Assembly (NCBI RefSeq): GCF_000378245.1
Contig: NZ_KB899492.1
Span: forward strand, 62,001 to 126,000
Reading direction: 5' to 3'
Source: Aromatoleum toluclasticum ATCC 700605
GTDB lineage: Bacteria > Pseudomonadota > Gammaproteobacteria > Burkholderiales > Rhodocyclaceae
Length of the DNA: 64,000 nt
A program made the position numbers and the translations under genes. Positions 44,904-53,615 of the stretch are shown piece by piece; position 1 is the stretch's first letter; every line of letters starts with the position of its first letter. The notes under the pieces were generated by a model. That model was given only the letters and a program-made list of their open reading frames with translations, searched no databases and was not told the origin of the DNA.

Positions 44904-47371
44904 GGCTCCCCCGCCCACGCGGGGATAGGCCGTTGGACCACCGCGTACTCCGCCGCCTCCCCGGGCTCCCCCGCCCACGCGGGGATAGGCCCCGTTCCCA
45001 CCCCCCCGAGCATTTTTGATTGCGGGCTCCCCCGCCCACGCGGGGATAGGCCCGAGGACGGCGCGACCGTCGCCCCCGTCAGCCAGGCTCCCCCGCCCAC
45101 GCGGGGATAGGCCCCACCGAACAGATACCAGTCGTTCTCATGACCAGGCTCCCCCGCCCACGCGGGGATAGGCCCTTCGCCGCTCAGGATGGTCTTGATT
45201 TCGAGCAGGCTCCCCCGCCCACGCGGGGATAGGCCCTGACCAATCTGCTGCAGGAATCAACCGAGACGGGCTCCCCCGCCCACGCGGGGATAGGCCCCTG
45301 ACATTCACGCCATCCGCTTCAGTCGGCTCGGCTCCCCCGCCCACGCGGGGATAGGCCCTCATCACCTTCAGAAAAGTCGCCGTATTTCTTGGCTCCCCCG
45401 CCCACGCGGGGATAGGCCCTGGAGAGCAGCCGTGATCCGCCGAACCCATCAGGCTCCCCCGCCCACGCGGGGATAGGCCCTTGTTATCGACCGTTGCGCC
45501 GGCCCCATCGATGGCTCCCCCGCCCACGCGGGGATAGGCCCGTTGGCGATCTCGTCGCGCAACACCCGACCAAGGCTCCCCCGCCCACGCGGGGATAGGC
45601 CCGCGGGCTGGAAATCTTCGCGTTGGCAGAAGTTGGCTCCCCCGCCCACGCGGGGATAGGCCCAAACTGCTGCACATCGGACAGCGCCCGTTGCAGGCTC
45701 CCCCGCCCACGCGGGGATAGGCCCCGTTGCGACCTACCTCGATGAAGGGCAGGCGGGGCTCCCCCGCCCACGCGGGGATAGGCCCCGTGTATGGAGTTCA
45801 GGTGTGCAATGCAGTGTGGCTCCCCCGCCCACGCGGGGATAGGCCCTATGTCCAGTGGGCCAGCCCGACAAACAACTGGGCTCCCCCGCCCACGCGGGGA
45901 TAGGCCCTTCAACGCCGCAATCGACGCCGCCAATGCCGCGGCTCCCCCGCCCACGCGGGGATAGGCCTTCATCAAGAGCGGCGAGGCCGTCGTGACCTTC
46001 GGCTCCCCCGCCCACGCGGGGATAGGCCCGTACCGTGCGATATCGGCAAACACACCAGAGGGGCTCCCCCGCCCACGCGGGGATAGGCCCATGGTGGGTT
46101 TGTTCCGCGTCGATGATGCAATGGCTCCCCCGCCCACGCGGGGATAGGCCCTTCGCGGACGGTGCGTTGAATACCGCTGTCGGGGCTCCCCCGCCCACGC
46201 GGGGATAGGCCCTTCGCGCTCGCCGAACTGCGCGGCCTGTAAGCGGCTCCCCCGCCCACGCGGGGATAGGCCCGACGGAATCCGGTACCCACTGTGCGTT
46301 TGCGAGGCTCCCCCGCCCACGCGGGGATAGGCCCCACTGTTGCCGATCATCGACACCCGCGGTGTTGGCTCCCCCGCCCACGCGGGGATAGGCCCGACCC
46401 CACTACCCCGGCAGCATCGCGCCGGCCGGCTCCCCCGCCCACGCGGGGATAGGCCCCGATCAGCCATCGCATCCGCTGATTCTGAGTAGGCTCCCCCGCC
46501 CACGCGGGGATAGGCCCGCTGTTTGGAGTGGCTGGAAATTGGCGGCAGTGGCTCCCCCGCCCACGCGGGGATAGGCCCTACGCAGCACGACGCCGCCCGG
46601 CCAGCCCGACGGCTCCCCCGCCCACGCGGGGATAGGCCCTTGTGCGTGTGGACCGTGGCCGACTTGTAAGCGGCTCCCCCGCCCACGCGGGGATAGGCCC
46701 CCGGCAAAGGCCGTCGTGACGCTGATCGAGCTGGCTCCCCCGCCCACGCGGGGATAGGCCCTCGACCATGCCCGTCGCAGACGCGCCGATCAGGGCTCCC
46801 CCGCCCACGCGGGGATAGGCCCTTGCGCATGGCGTGATGGGTGCGGCGGATCATGGCTCCCCCGCCCACGCGGGGATAGGCCCTTGGCCTCGGCCTGGGC
46901 CGAGCGCGGCAGATCGGCTCCCCCGCCCACGCGGGGATAGGCCCTTTGACGATGGACGCTGCCCTTACCGCGTTCTGGCTCCCCCGCCCACGCGGGGATA
47001 GGCCCTGCTAGGCCACGCCAGCGAGACGACGACGGCGGGCTCCCCCGCCCACGCGGGGATAGGCCCGTCACGGCGGATACGTTCCAGCTTGAGGGCGTGG
47101 CTCCCCCGCCCACGCGGGGATAGGCCCGGCAGGCCGTAGCGCGTGAGCTTTCCGAGAGAGGCTCCCCCGCCCACGCGGGGATAGGCCCGATTGAAGCTTC
47201 CAGCGCGCCCCATCCGATGCGGCTCCCCCGCCCACGCGGGGATAGGCCCGGCGCGACGGCACAAGCAGTAACCGTGCAGATGGCTCCCCCGCCCACGCGG
47301 GGATAGGCCCGACTCCGGCATCCGCGACCAGTCGGGCGAATTGGCTCCCCCGCCCACGCGGGGATAGGTGA
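44904..47371 (+). CRISPR. Type I-E CRISPR array, 41 repeats and 40 spacers
   Basis: Repeats of 29 bases begin GGCTCCCCCGCCCACGCGGG and end GATAGGCCC. They recur every 61 bp from 44964 to 47343 without a break; the first unit is 60 bp. The stem is CCCCGC/GCGGGG with a CCAC loop, and cutting after the stem gives the handle AUAGGCCC. Spacers are 32 bases (31 for the first). The last repeat (47343-47371) diverges in its final bases (GGTGA), marking the old end, so the leader end is at 44904 next to cas2. Base 29 is C in nearly all units, G in the first and T in the one starting at 45940. No spacer target was identified by eye. Confidence 0.98.
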
Positions 47372-47436
47372 CGACAAGTTGGGAAGGTCTTCCCGAGGTA
47401 TGACGAGCAATACGCCGAGAACTCCCGCGCCAAGTG

Positions 47437-47643
47437 CTACTGCTTGCGCGGCGACCTCACGCGGATGATGTTTCCGGTACGAGGATCGTGGAGGCAGAAA
47501 CCGCTCTCGCCGTGCTGGCGTCGGGCCTCCCAGTAGCGCCGGGCACGATACTGGTGGATCGCCTTGAGGACTTGCACGATCAGGTACAGCACCATACCTA
47601 GGCCCATGATTCCGATGAGAAGCCGTACCGCAAAGTTTTCCAT
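47437..47643 (-). CDS. Small membrane protein, hypothetical
   Basis: A 68-residue frame with one clear membrane helix (VRLLIGIMGLGMVLYLIVQVLKAI, about 6-29) and a basic cytoplasmic tail ending RVRSPRKQ. It points toward the distal end of the array. No family is recognised; the membrane helix plus basic tail makes a real gene plausible, but the ribosome site is weak. Confidence 0.45.
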   Translation of the reverse strand: MENFAVRLLIGIMGLGMVLYLIVQVLKAIHQYRARRYWEARRQHGESGFCLHDPRTGNIIRVRSPRKQ

Positions 47644-48439
47644 GGACTGTGATTCTATGTGGTCCGCATTAACGTGCGGAGCCTAGCAGAGATCGTCGTG
47701 CTGCGCAGGGAACGGCGGGCAATAGGAGGGGCCGAGGGCGGTGATACCTACCCTTTCGGCCAGCAATGCAGTCCAGCTGCACGCCCACCGCACCATCGTG
47801 GCTACTGTTCTACCTGTCGGGCGCCCATAACGTGGGCCAGTCGCCTTGCATCACCATGCCATTGCCCGTTTTCTGCGGTCGCCAGTAGAACGCCGCTGCG
47901 CCGGCCCCTCAGTGCAAGCGCATCCGCTTTTCTGCAGGGCCGCCACGGACATGGGCGCGCGAACTCTCGTGCTGCGGACGGTCGTTCGGGACGCCTACAG
48001 CAAGAAACCCGCGATGCACATGGGTGGACCTTGGCCTTGGCAGGGCAGCATGGAGCGGCTGAGGGACGCGGAATCAGCAAACGCGAGGCCGTACCATGCC
48101 GTGCAAGGCCCACCGATGAACACCGCGGGCTTCGTTCGCTCAATCTATTTTCCTCTGCCGCACGGTGCCACCCGAACAACGGCAGAGAAATTACGTGAGC
48201 TCACGTATGCGTTTTGCCTATCCGACCTATTTCGGGGGCAAACGCGAAAATAATCCTTTGCAGGCCGCCCCGCGGGCGAGAACACGCGGCCCCGGCGCTC
48301 CTTGCGAGTGCCGCGGAATCATGCCGATCCGACGCTCGTACGACCTGCGCCGCGCTCCGTCGAAAGCGAGTCGCCTCGGCATCCGCTCGCGCGCAGCAGA
48401 GGATACGGATAGCATAGAAGCGGAATCACTGACCTCGCC
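47644..48439. other. Stretch without a supportable gene
   Basis: Several overlapping short frames on both strands cover this 796-bp stretch, but none has a good ribosome site, a recognisable fold or gene-like composition. It could be degraded sequence between the CRISPR cargo and the replication block, or hold an unrecognised small gene. Confidence 0.5.
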
Positions 48440-48610
48440 ATGAAAACGATCATCCTCGCCGTCATCACTCTATTGCTGCAGCCCGGCGTCGCCTTGGCCG
48501 TCGCCGGCTCGCACAACGCAGACAGCGGCGGCGACACGCTCAACGGCCCTGTTTCGCTGGTCGGACTGCTGATCGTCGGCGGGCTCTTCTGGTTCTTCGG
48601 GAGGAAATGA
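48440..48610 (+). CDS. Small secreted or membrane protein
   Basis: A 56-residue frame not long enough for most gene finders. A signal-like N terminus (MKTIILAVITLLLQPGVALA) is followed by a polar stretch (SHNADSGGDTLNG) and a C-terminal helix (VSLVGLLIVGGLFWFFGRK). Its TGA overlaps the ATG of the next gene (ATGA), which strongly suggests a coupled pair. No family is recognised. Confidence 0.65.
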   Translation: MKTIILAVITLLLQPGVALAVAGSHNADSGGDTLNGPVSLVGLLIVGGLFWFFGRK

Positions 48611-49158
48611 CTGTGCCCTTCACCCCTATTCACTTCGGTGTCGGCGCTCTCGGGAAAGCCGCCCTGGGCCGTCGCTTCTCGTTTGCCGTCTTTGCCGGCT
48701 CACAGGTGCTGATGGATCTCGAGCCCGGGATCAAGATCCTTGGTTTGCTGGACGGCCCGCTGCATGGCCCCACGCACACCGTCCTCGGCGCACTGCTGAT
48801 CGCGGTCGCGACCGCTGTGATCTGGGAGGTGTGGCAGCGATATGGGCCGAGCGCAATTGTCGATCGCATCGGCCGCGCACGGCACGGTATTGTCGTCGGC
48901 ACGGCCCTCTTCGGGACACTATCGCACGTTGCGCTCGACTCGATCATGCACAGTGACATGGGGCTTAACGCGGAAATGCGGGCGGCCTTCGGGACAGGCG
49001 ACCTTCCGGCGCAGTGGGCCGACATCATCTGTTTCGTCGCGCTCATGAGCTCTCCCGCCGCTTGGCTCGTCCGCCGCTGGATCGAGCAACTGAACGCGGA
49101 CAGGCTGTTTCCGGCCTTCAGTTCGATTGTGGTGCGCCCTCCTTCGACAGACGAATGA
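48607..49158 (+). CDS. YdjM/DUF4184-like membrane protein
   Basis: A 183-residue protein starting PFTPIHFGVGALGKAALGR, with SQVLMDLEPG and PLHGPTHTVLGALL, the histidine/aspartate pattern of YdjM/DUF4184-type predicted membrane metal-dependent hydrolases. A second conserved His/Asp group, THTVLG plus HVALDSIMHSDM, follows. About four membrane helices are predicted. It is preceded by a coupled small protein. Its substrate is unknown. The 3' end overlaps a convergent small gene by 41 bp. Confidence 0.7.
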   Translation: MTVPFTPIHFGVGALGKAALGRRFSFAVFAGSQVLMDLEPGIKILGLLDGPLHGPTHTVLGALLIAVATAVIWEVWQRYGPSAIVDRIGRARHGIVVGTALFGTLSHVALDSIMHSDMGLNAEMRAAFGTGDLPAQWADIICFVALMSSPAAWLVRRWIEQLNADRLFPAFSSIVVRPPSTDE

Positions 49159-49345
49159 GAGCTTGGCGCGCGTCACCGCGCTCCAGCAGGGCGTAGCAGA
49201 AAGCGGGGAAGGACCCGAATTCTGCGATGGCTTGCTCCAGCGAGTAACCGAAGGTGGCGCAACAATCCGTGGCAGTGCCACCAGCACGCGCATACCCGCT
49301 ACTGGCAGCCTCTATCGCGGCAACCCTTTTCTCAAGCCGCTTCAT
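49118..49345 (-). CDS. Small hypothetical protein of the element
   Basis: A 75-residue frame beginning MKRLEKRVAAIEAASSGYARAG, with a short N-terminal coiled coil and a helical remainder (EQAIAEFGSFPAFCYALLERGDARQALIRL). GGAGG lies upstream of ATG 49345. It overlaps the preceding gene by 14 bp. No family is recognised; both genes begin with a similar LExRxxxLE helix, hinting that they are related. Confidence 0.6.
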   Translation of the reverse strand: MKRLEKRVAAIEAASSGYARAGGTATDCCATFGYSLEQAIAEFGSFPAFCYALLERGDARQALIRLSKEGAPQSN

Positions 49346-49532
49346 CAACCAACCTCCACTCCCCATTACCTGCCACTTCGTATTTGGTCTGGTGACCGTT
49401 TTCATCGAAGACGATACGCGACGTCTCCGCCATCGTGTCTGCATCGACAAAGCGGATATCGAAGGCCACAGCCCCGGAATCCGAACCTCCTTGCCGTTCA
49501 AGCTTCTGAATACGACGTTCGAGATTCCTCAT
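49332..49532 (-). CDS. Small hypothetical protein of the element
   Basis: A 66-residue frame starting MRNLERRIQKLERQ, a short coiled coil, then a beta-rich segment (VAFDIRFVDADTMAETSRIVFDENG). GGAGGG precedes the ATG. This kind of small coiled-coil protein is common next to phage packaging or replication genes; its function is unknown. Confidence 0.6.
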   Translation of the reverse strand: MRNLERRIQKLERQGGSDSGAVAFDIRFVDADTMAETSRIVFDENGHQTKYEVAGNGEWRLVDEAA

Positions 49533-49740
49533 GCAGCGCCCTCCATGACGCGATACCCGCAGTCACCAAGCCTAGGTAAGGCCGCCGCAAGGTGACGGTG
49601 CGGCCATGATCCGTGTAATGCGTTGCCTTCGAACGGCTGGCTGCGGCGGGCGGCGAACCGGCACCGCGGCGCGTCCGGGACAATCAGAGCATCAACTGCC
49701 TTGCTCGCCGCCAACCATTTGATCGAGACCTCCGCGTGCA

Positions 49741-50202
49741 TCAGCTGCCCGTCGCACGGTCAATGTTCTCGAGTGCGGAAATGCGTGCTTCGAGCTCCTG
49801 CGTCTCGAGCGCCTTCCGCCGCGCTTCGACGATTCCGCTGAGCGTGCTTGCCTCGCCCGGCGTGAGGGCACCAGCAGCCACCGCCTCCAGAATGTGCTGT
49901 TGAGCCTGAGACACGCCGGCCGCGGTCGCAGTATCGGGCAGTTCCGGGAGATCGACGCGCCGCTCCTTCGCACTGGGAATCAGCTTGTCGAGCACGATCC
50001 TCGCCGCCATCAGATCGCCGCCGCGCGCCGCCTCGACGACCACGCCGGCCACGTCTTCGATGCCGCTCTCGAGCAGCTCCATTGCCAGTGTGGTCGCGCG
50101 GTGCTTCGCGCCCCGCGGCTTGCCGGCATTGCCACGAGTGAAACGACCTTTCGCGTCACGTCCGTCCGTTTTCATTCCGATTTTTCGGTTCTCGCTGCTC
50201 AA
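49741..50202 (-). CDS. DUF5681-like phage protein
   Basis: A 153-residue protein with the basic N-terminal motif DGRDAKGRFTRGNAGKPRGAKHRAT found in DUF5681 proteins of phages and genomic islands, then helices LAMELLESGIEDVAGVVVEAARGGDLMAARIVLDKLIPSAKERRV and a C-terminal coiled coil. The family is sometimes compared with small terminase subunits, without proof. The start may be TTG 50202 (GAGG upstream) or ATG 50175. No large terminase is present on the element. Confidence 0.75.
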   Translation of the reverse strand: MSSENRKIGMKTDGRDAKGRFTRGNAGKPRGAKHRATTLAMELLESGIEDVAGVVVEAARGGDLMAARIVLDKLIPSAKERRVDLPELPDTATAAGVSQAQQHILEAVAAGALTPGEASTLSGIVEARRKALETQELEARISALENIDRATGS

Positions 50203-50263
50203 TTTTCAATCCTCATGCTTCAGTGTTCTACACAGTTCCGTTCGCTGCGCGACCCTGCGTAAT

Positions 50264-50376
50264 GCCCGAAATCCCTTTCCCGAAATTCCCGAAACGGGAA
50301 AAAACGGGAAAGAACGGGAACGCCGGGATTTCCCGATCTTCCCGCCGCCCCCTATAGGGGGGCGGGAAAACGGGAA
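50264..50376. other. Iteron-like cluster of CGGGAA/TTCCCG; candidate origin
   Basis: Nine exact copies of one hexamer occur in about 100 bp: TTCCCG at 50277, 50286, 50330 and 50339, CGGGAA at 50295, 50305, 50315, 50363 and 50371, plus near-copies at 50264 and 50324. Spacing within groups is 8-10 bp, about one helical turn, and the groups alternate in orientation. A CCCCCTATAGGGGG palindrome sits between the last groups. It lies directly downstream of the primase/helicase gene. Known origins of satellite phages and small plasmids use such repeats for initiator binding, so an origin is the leading idea; a regulator array is the alternative. Confidence 0.55.
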
Positions 50377-50391
50377 GGCGCGGAATACTGA

Positions 50392-52389
50392 TCAGGGAAG
50401 CCATATCCACCCACCGTCGAAGGCGAGGTTCTTGCGGCTAACCAGTGACGTGATGGCGTCCTGAGCGCGCTCACGCTGGCGCTTCGACTCGCAGGGAAGA
50501 CATTCCGCCGCAACGGCGACCGCCTCGTCAAACCTGATGCAGGGCCGCCCAGGCGGGGCGGACGCCTGACCGAAGCTGCGCGCGTCCTTCAACGCGGCCG
50601 AGATGGCATCGAAGGTCAGGCCCATGTTCCCGCGACGAGGCGGTGCAGCACGACGTACTTCTTTCGGTCGTTGCACATCGGGCTCGACAACACAACTGGT
50701 CACCGTCTCACCGTCCCTGTCCTCGCCGAGTTCCACGACCGCCAGACTGAACGGGCGCGAAACCCCGTCCTCACCGTCCTTGGACTTGGCGACACGCCAT
50801 GCCCGGCGGTCGCCCTCGCGCGTAACCTCGATCGCGGCATCAAGGGCGGCGAAAAGGCTCGAGTGCCCCCGCATGCCCTTGTTCGAGTCCTTGCCGGTGT
50901 GATGCACCAGGATCACCAGTCCGCCCACATCGGCCTGCAGCCGCTTCACGCTGGAAATGATTTCGCCCATATCCGCGGAGCTGTTCTCGTCGGCGCCGGG
51001 CGCGCTGGCGTTCAGAGTGTCGATGATGACCACGCCATTACCCGCACCCGCCGCGAGAATTGCAGCGCCGAGCTCCTGCACGTCCTCCCCCTCCAAGACG
51101 GACAGCGGTGCGGTGATGAAGCGGACATTGGAGCCTGCACCGCGTCCGCACGTACTGCGGTAGGCGCGCACACGCTGCGCCAGCCCGGCCGCCCCCTCGA
51201 GCCCGACGTAAGTCACCGGGGCGGCGCGCACTCTGTAGTCGAACCAGGGCAGCCCGTCGGCAATACTCATTGCCGCATTCAGAAGCAGGAACGTCTTGCC
51301 GCTGCCGCTCGGTCCATAGACGGCGGCGATGCCCTGCTCGGGCAGGATGTGCTTGATCCGCCATTCGAGCGGCGGCTGCGATGCGAGCACCTCCGCAGTC
51401 AGAAGCGGGAAGCGTTGCGGCGGCCCCTTCGGAGCGGCGAGCAGCGCGGCCAGTGCTTCAAGACCGTTGTCTGCCGCGTAATCGTTCGCGTCATAGTTCG
51501 ACGACGACCCGGCGGGCATCTCGACCCACAACGCGCCAACGTCCTTCGAGATCCTCGCGCAATGGAGCTCCTTGCCGGCATCGGCGACGAGCACGAGACG
51601 CGCAGCGGCATAGCGCATGCGGATTTCGCGCGCGACAGCCTCCATGCGACCGGCGCCGAAGCACACCACCGCCGCGGATCCGGTCGCCTGCCGACATGCC
51701 CACGCTACGCCAATGCCTTCGCCGACGTATACGGTCTGCGCCTCGCCGGGCGGGGCGAGCTGCCCGACAGTGAACACGCCATCCATCGAATGACCCGGCG
51801 CATTGACCTTCTTGCCGACGGGCGGAATGAACTGCACCGTGCGGAGAGCACCGTCGAAACCGAGAGCAGGCACCATCAGCGCACCATCCAGCGCCTGACC
51901 CGCGATGACGAGCGGGCCGCGATACACACGCAGTCCGACCGGATCACCGCGCTTCTTGGCGACATAGGGGTGTTCGTCGTTTGCGAGCTCGCCCGCCTTC
52001 CACACCTCTTGGACGTCGAACGCGGCCAACGTGGAGGACCTATGCCACGGGATCGAACGCAGGGTGGAACGAGTCGGCGCTACGCTGGTACGCGCGGAGG
52101 TATCGCGCCAGCCCGCAGCACGAGCCTTTGCGAACAACGTACCGGCCCCGACGCCAGAGCCGTTCATCGAACGCCATACCGCACGACAATCGGCCTCATC
52201 CTTGTAATTCGACGCGGTCGCACTCCACTCGTGCCAGTCGTCGAACTCGAGACCTGCCGCGCGGGCGGCCATGCCCACGCGCACCCACTCGACGCGCTCG
52301 CATCCCGCATCGATGGCCTGCAGCGCCGACCGAGCACGCACCCGATCGTCGCGCGCAAAAATGTTTTGGTCGTTCTTGACGAGTTTCAA
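50392..52389 (-). CDS. Bifunctional primase/helicase (PriCT-2, Toprim, RepA-like ATPase)
   Basis: A 665-residue replication protein. The N-terminal part (about 8-95) has the PriCT-2 pattern FDDWHEWS...YKDEADCRAVWRSM. A Toprim-like segment (about 205-300) has VYVGEGIGVAWAC and RLVLVADAG. The C-terminal RecA-like helicase domain (about 330-560) has Walker A GPSGSGKTFLLL (about 360), Walker B VVIIDTLNA and LVHHTGKD. It would start and unwind DNA for replication of the excised element. A TTG start overlaps the preceding stop (TTGA). A candidate origin lies just downstream. Confidence 0.85.
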   Translation of the reverse strand: MKLVKNDQNIFARDDRVRARSALQAIDAGCERVEWVRVGMAARAAGLEFDDWHEWSATASNYKDEADCRAVWRSMNGSGVGAGTLFAKARAAGWRDTSARTSVAPTRSTLRSIPWHRSSTLAAFDVQEVWKAGELANDEHPYVAKKRGDPVGLRVYRGPLVIAGQALDGALMVPALGFDGALRTVQFIPPVGKKVNAPGHSMDGVFTVGQLAPPGEAQTVYVGEGIGVAWACRQATGSAAVVCFGAGRMEAVAREIRMRYAAARLVLVADAGKELHCARISKDVGALWVEMPAGSSSNYDANDYAADNGLEALAALLAAPKGPPQRFPLLTAEVLASQPPLEWRIKHILPEQGIAAVYGPSGSGKTFLLLNAAMSIADGLPWFDYRVRAAPVTYVGLEGAAGLAQRVRAYRSTCGRGAGSNVRFITAPLSVLEGEDVQELGAAILAAGAGNGVVIIDTLNASAPGADENSSADMGEIISSVKRLQADVGGLVILVHHTGKDSNKGMRGHSSLFAALDAAIEVTREGDRRAWRVAKSKDGEDGVSRPFSLAVVELGEDRDGETVTSCVVEPDVQRPKEVRRAAPPRRGNMGLTFDAISAALKDARSFGQASAPPGRPCIRFDEAVAVAAECLPCESKRQRERAQDAITSLVSRKNLAFDGGWIWLP

Positions 52390-52850
52390 GCCAGACCCCG
52401 CACGCGACGTACTTCAGCGACGTACTGCTGACCTGCGGCACCGGCAGCATGGATCGTTTCCGGCAACATGAAATATTCGGCGATCCGTGCGACCCGGCTG
52501 TCCGAGGTCGGAGCATCGATGTCATTTCTTTCGATCGACCAGCCCGCCGCGCGCAGCTTGAAAATGTGGTGAGCGGCACGAGACGATCCGTGACGCTCCC
52601 ATACATCCTTGTGGGTCATTCGAATGCCGGCGAGCAGTTCCGCGAGAACTGCGCCCTTTACGCTGTTTGCACGCGGGAAGTCGGCTTGAACGGCTGCCGC
52701 GTTGGTCAAGCACGGCGCTGCCCTGTCTGCGCTGACAGGCGCAGTCGGCGCGTTATGCGATGCACCAACCACCACTTCAACGAAGTCAATGGTTTCGGTG
52801 TCGGGGCTCTGAGCACCGTCGACGGCGCGGCGATTCAAAGTGGTCAGCAT
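52386..52850 (-). CDS. Helix-turn-helix protein of the replication block
   Basis: A 154-residue protein: a variable head, then a winged-helix-like segment (SVKGAVLAELLAGIRMTHKDVWERHGSSRAAHHIFKLRAAGWSIERNDI, about 70-118) as found in phage DNA-binding and replication-accessory proteins. It overlaps the AlpA-like gene upstream and the primase/helicase downstream, so the three form one coupled unit. The start at 52850 gives a plausible ribosome site (AAAGGCGG). Confidence 0.7.
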   Translation of the reverse strand: MLTTLNRRAVDGAQSPDTETIDFVEVVVGASHNAPTAPVSADRAAPCLTNAAAVQADFPRANSVKGAVLAELLAGIRMTHKDVWERHGSSRAAHHIFKLRAAGWSIERNDIDAPTSDSRVARIAEYFMLPETIHAAGAAGQQYVAEVRRVRGLA

Positions 52851-53119
52851 GCTGCACCGCCTTTGCCGCCGGCGACGATGAACTGCTCGACATCCGCGGC
52901 AGGCCACAGCAGGAAGCGATTCGGACTTTTGATCGGCCTCAGGCCGAAGTAGTGCCCGTCGCGGCAAAGGGCCGCTCGCAGAGTGTTCGGCTTGACTTTA
53001 AGGAGCTCCGCAGCCTGTTCAGTGGAATAGTTGCGGAAGGCAAGGGGCGCATCACTGCCCCAGGGTGCGGGAATGGAACTGGAGTCGGCCGTTGCGGCCT
53101 TAGAAAACTTATCGCTCAT
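52844..53119 (-). CDS. AlpA/excisionase-like HTH regulator
   Basis: A 91-residue protein with a MerR-type helix-turn-helix in NYSTEQAAELLKVKPNTLRAAL and a wing ending in LWPAADVEQFI. This fold is shared by AlpA-type activators and excisionases of P4-like satellites and islands. It heads the leftward replication block and may control excision or replication. An AT-rich palindrome lies about 190 bp upstream. Confidence 0.75.
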   Translation of the reverse strand: MSDKFSKAATADSSSIPAPWGSDAPLAFRNYSTEQAAELLKVKPNTLRAALCRDGHYFGLRPIKSPNRFLLWPAADVEQFIVAGGKGGAAC

Positions 53120-53307
53120 AGTGTGTCCTGTTCGAGCAAATACCTCCCACGCAGCGAACTGCGTGGCACGTACTCGTTCGAAGGGGTCACATCACGTCGA
53201 AACGTGGGGAGCTGTCCTTCGCGGCCTGAGTGTTACCCACCTTCCTCGTCTTTCGCATTACGGCGAGCGTCTGAAGGTGCCCTTCTTGTTTTAGGGCGGC
53301 GCTGAGA

Positions 53308-53354
53308 TTATTTAAATGATACCGGTGCCGCTAAATATCGGTCAATTTAAATAA
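53308..53354. promoter_or_regulatory. AT-rich inverted repeat upstream of the AlpA-like gene
   Basis: TTATTTAAAT and ATTTAAATAA form a near-perfect inverted pair, each followed inward by a CCG/CGG half. The AT-richness stands out in this GC-rich region. It is placed where an operator or promoter for the leftward replication genes would be expected. Confidence 0.5.
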
Positions 53355-53373
53355 ACAAATGAAACTCAACAAG

Positions 53374-53589
53374 TTACGGAAGTTTAGCCAAACAACCCGC
53401 GTGAAACGGAACGCCTTCGTTCGGGTAACTGCGGAATTTTTCCGGTGACGGATCAACCGATATGACGCGCTCGATCACGCATACCGAAACCGCGCCACGG
53501 CACAACTTCACCTTCGCCTCAGCATTGCATGCCCAGTGCGCACCGAAAGTCTGCATGATGGTACGAATCTGCCCGCTCCATGATGGCAT
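53374..53589 (-). CDS. Possible small protein downstream of the HTH antitoxin
   Basis: A 71-residue frame containing IMQTFGAHWACNAEAKVKL and SVCVIERVISVDPSPEKFRSYPNEGVPFHAG, with four cysteines. It lies 26 bp after the HTH gene in the same direction. The ribosome site is poor and no family is recognised; it could be a chance frame in an otherwise empty 500-bp regulatory stretch. Confidence 0.3.
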   Translation of the reverse strand: MPSWSGQIRTIMQTFGAHWACNAEAKVKLCRGAVSVCVIERVISVDPSPEKFRSYPNEGVPFHAGCLAKLP

Positions 53590-53615
53590 CGCCGCCGCGA
53601 CTGGGGCGTGCCCGA

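Noticed and set aside
44904-47410. Many long open frames on the minus strand through the CRISPR array, with repeating PIPAWAGEP and AYPRVGGGA
   Set aside because: They are translations of the repeat itself; 61-bp units keep frames open. Such proteins are a known annotation artefact.
47659-48253. Overlapping forward frames of 135-180 residues next to the array
   Set aside because: No good ribosome site, no family features and odd composition; treated as unexplained sequence.
49692-49973. 93-residue minus-strand frame overlapping the DUF5681 gene
   Set aside because: Arg/Ser-rich shadow; the alternative frame has the conserved GRFTRGNAGKPRGAKH motif.
50671-52431. 586-residue frame antisense to the primase/helicase
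   Set aside because: No recognisable domain, and the opposite strand encodes a protein with all expected Walker and Toprim motifs.
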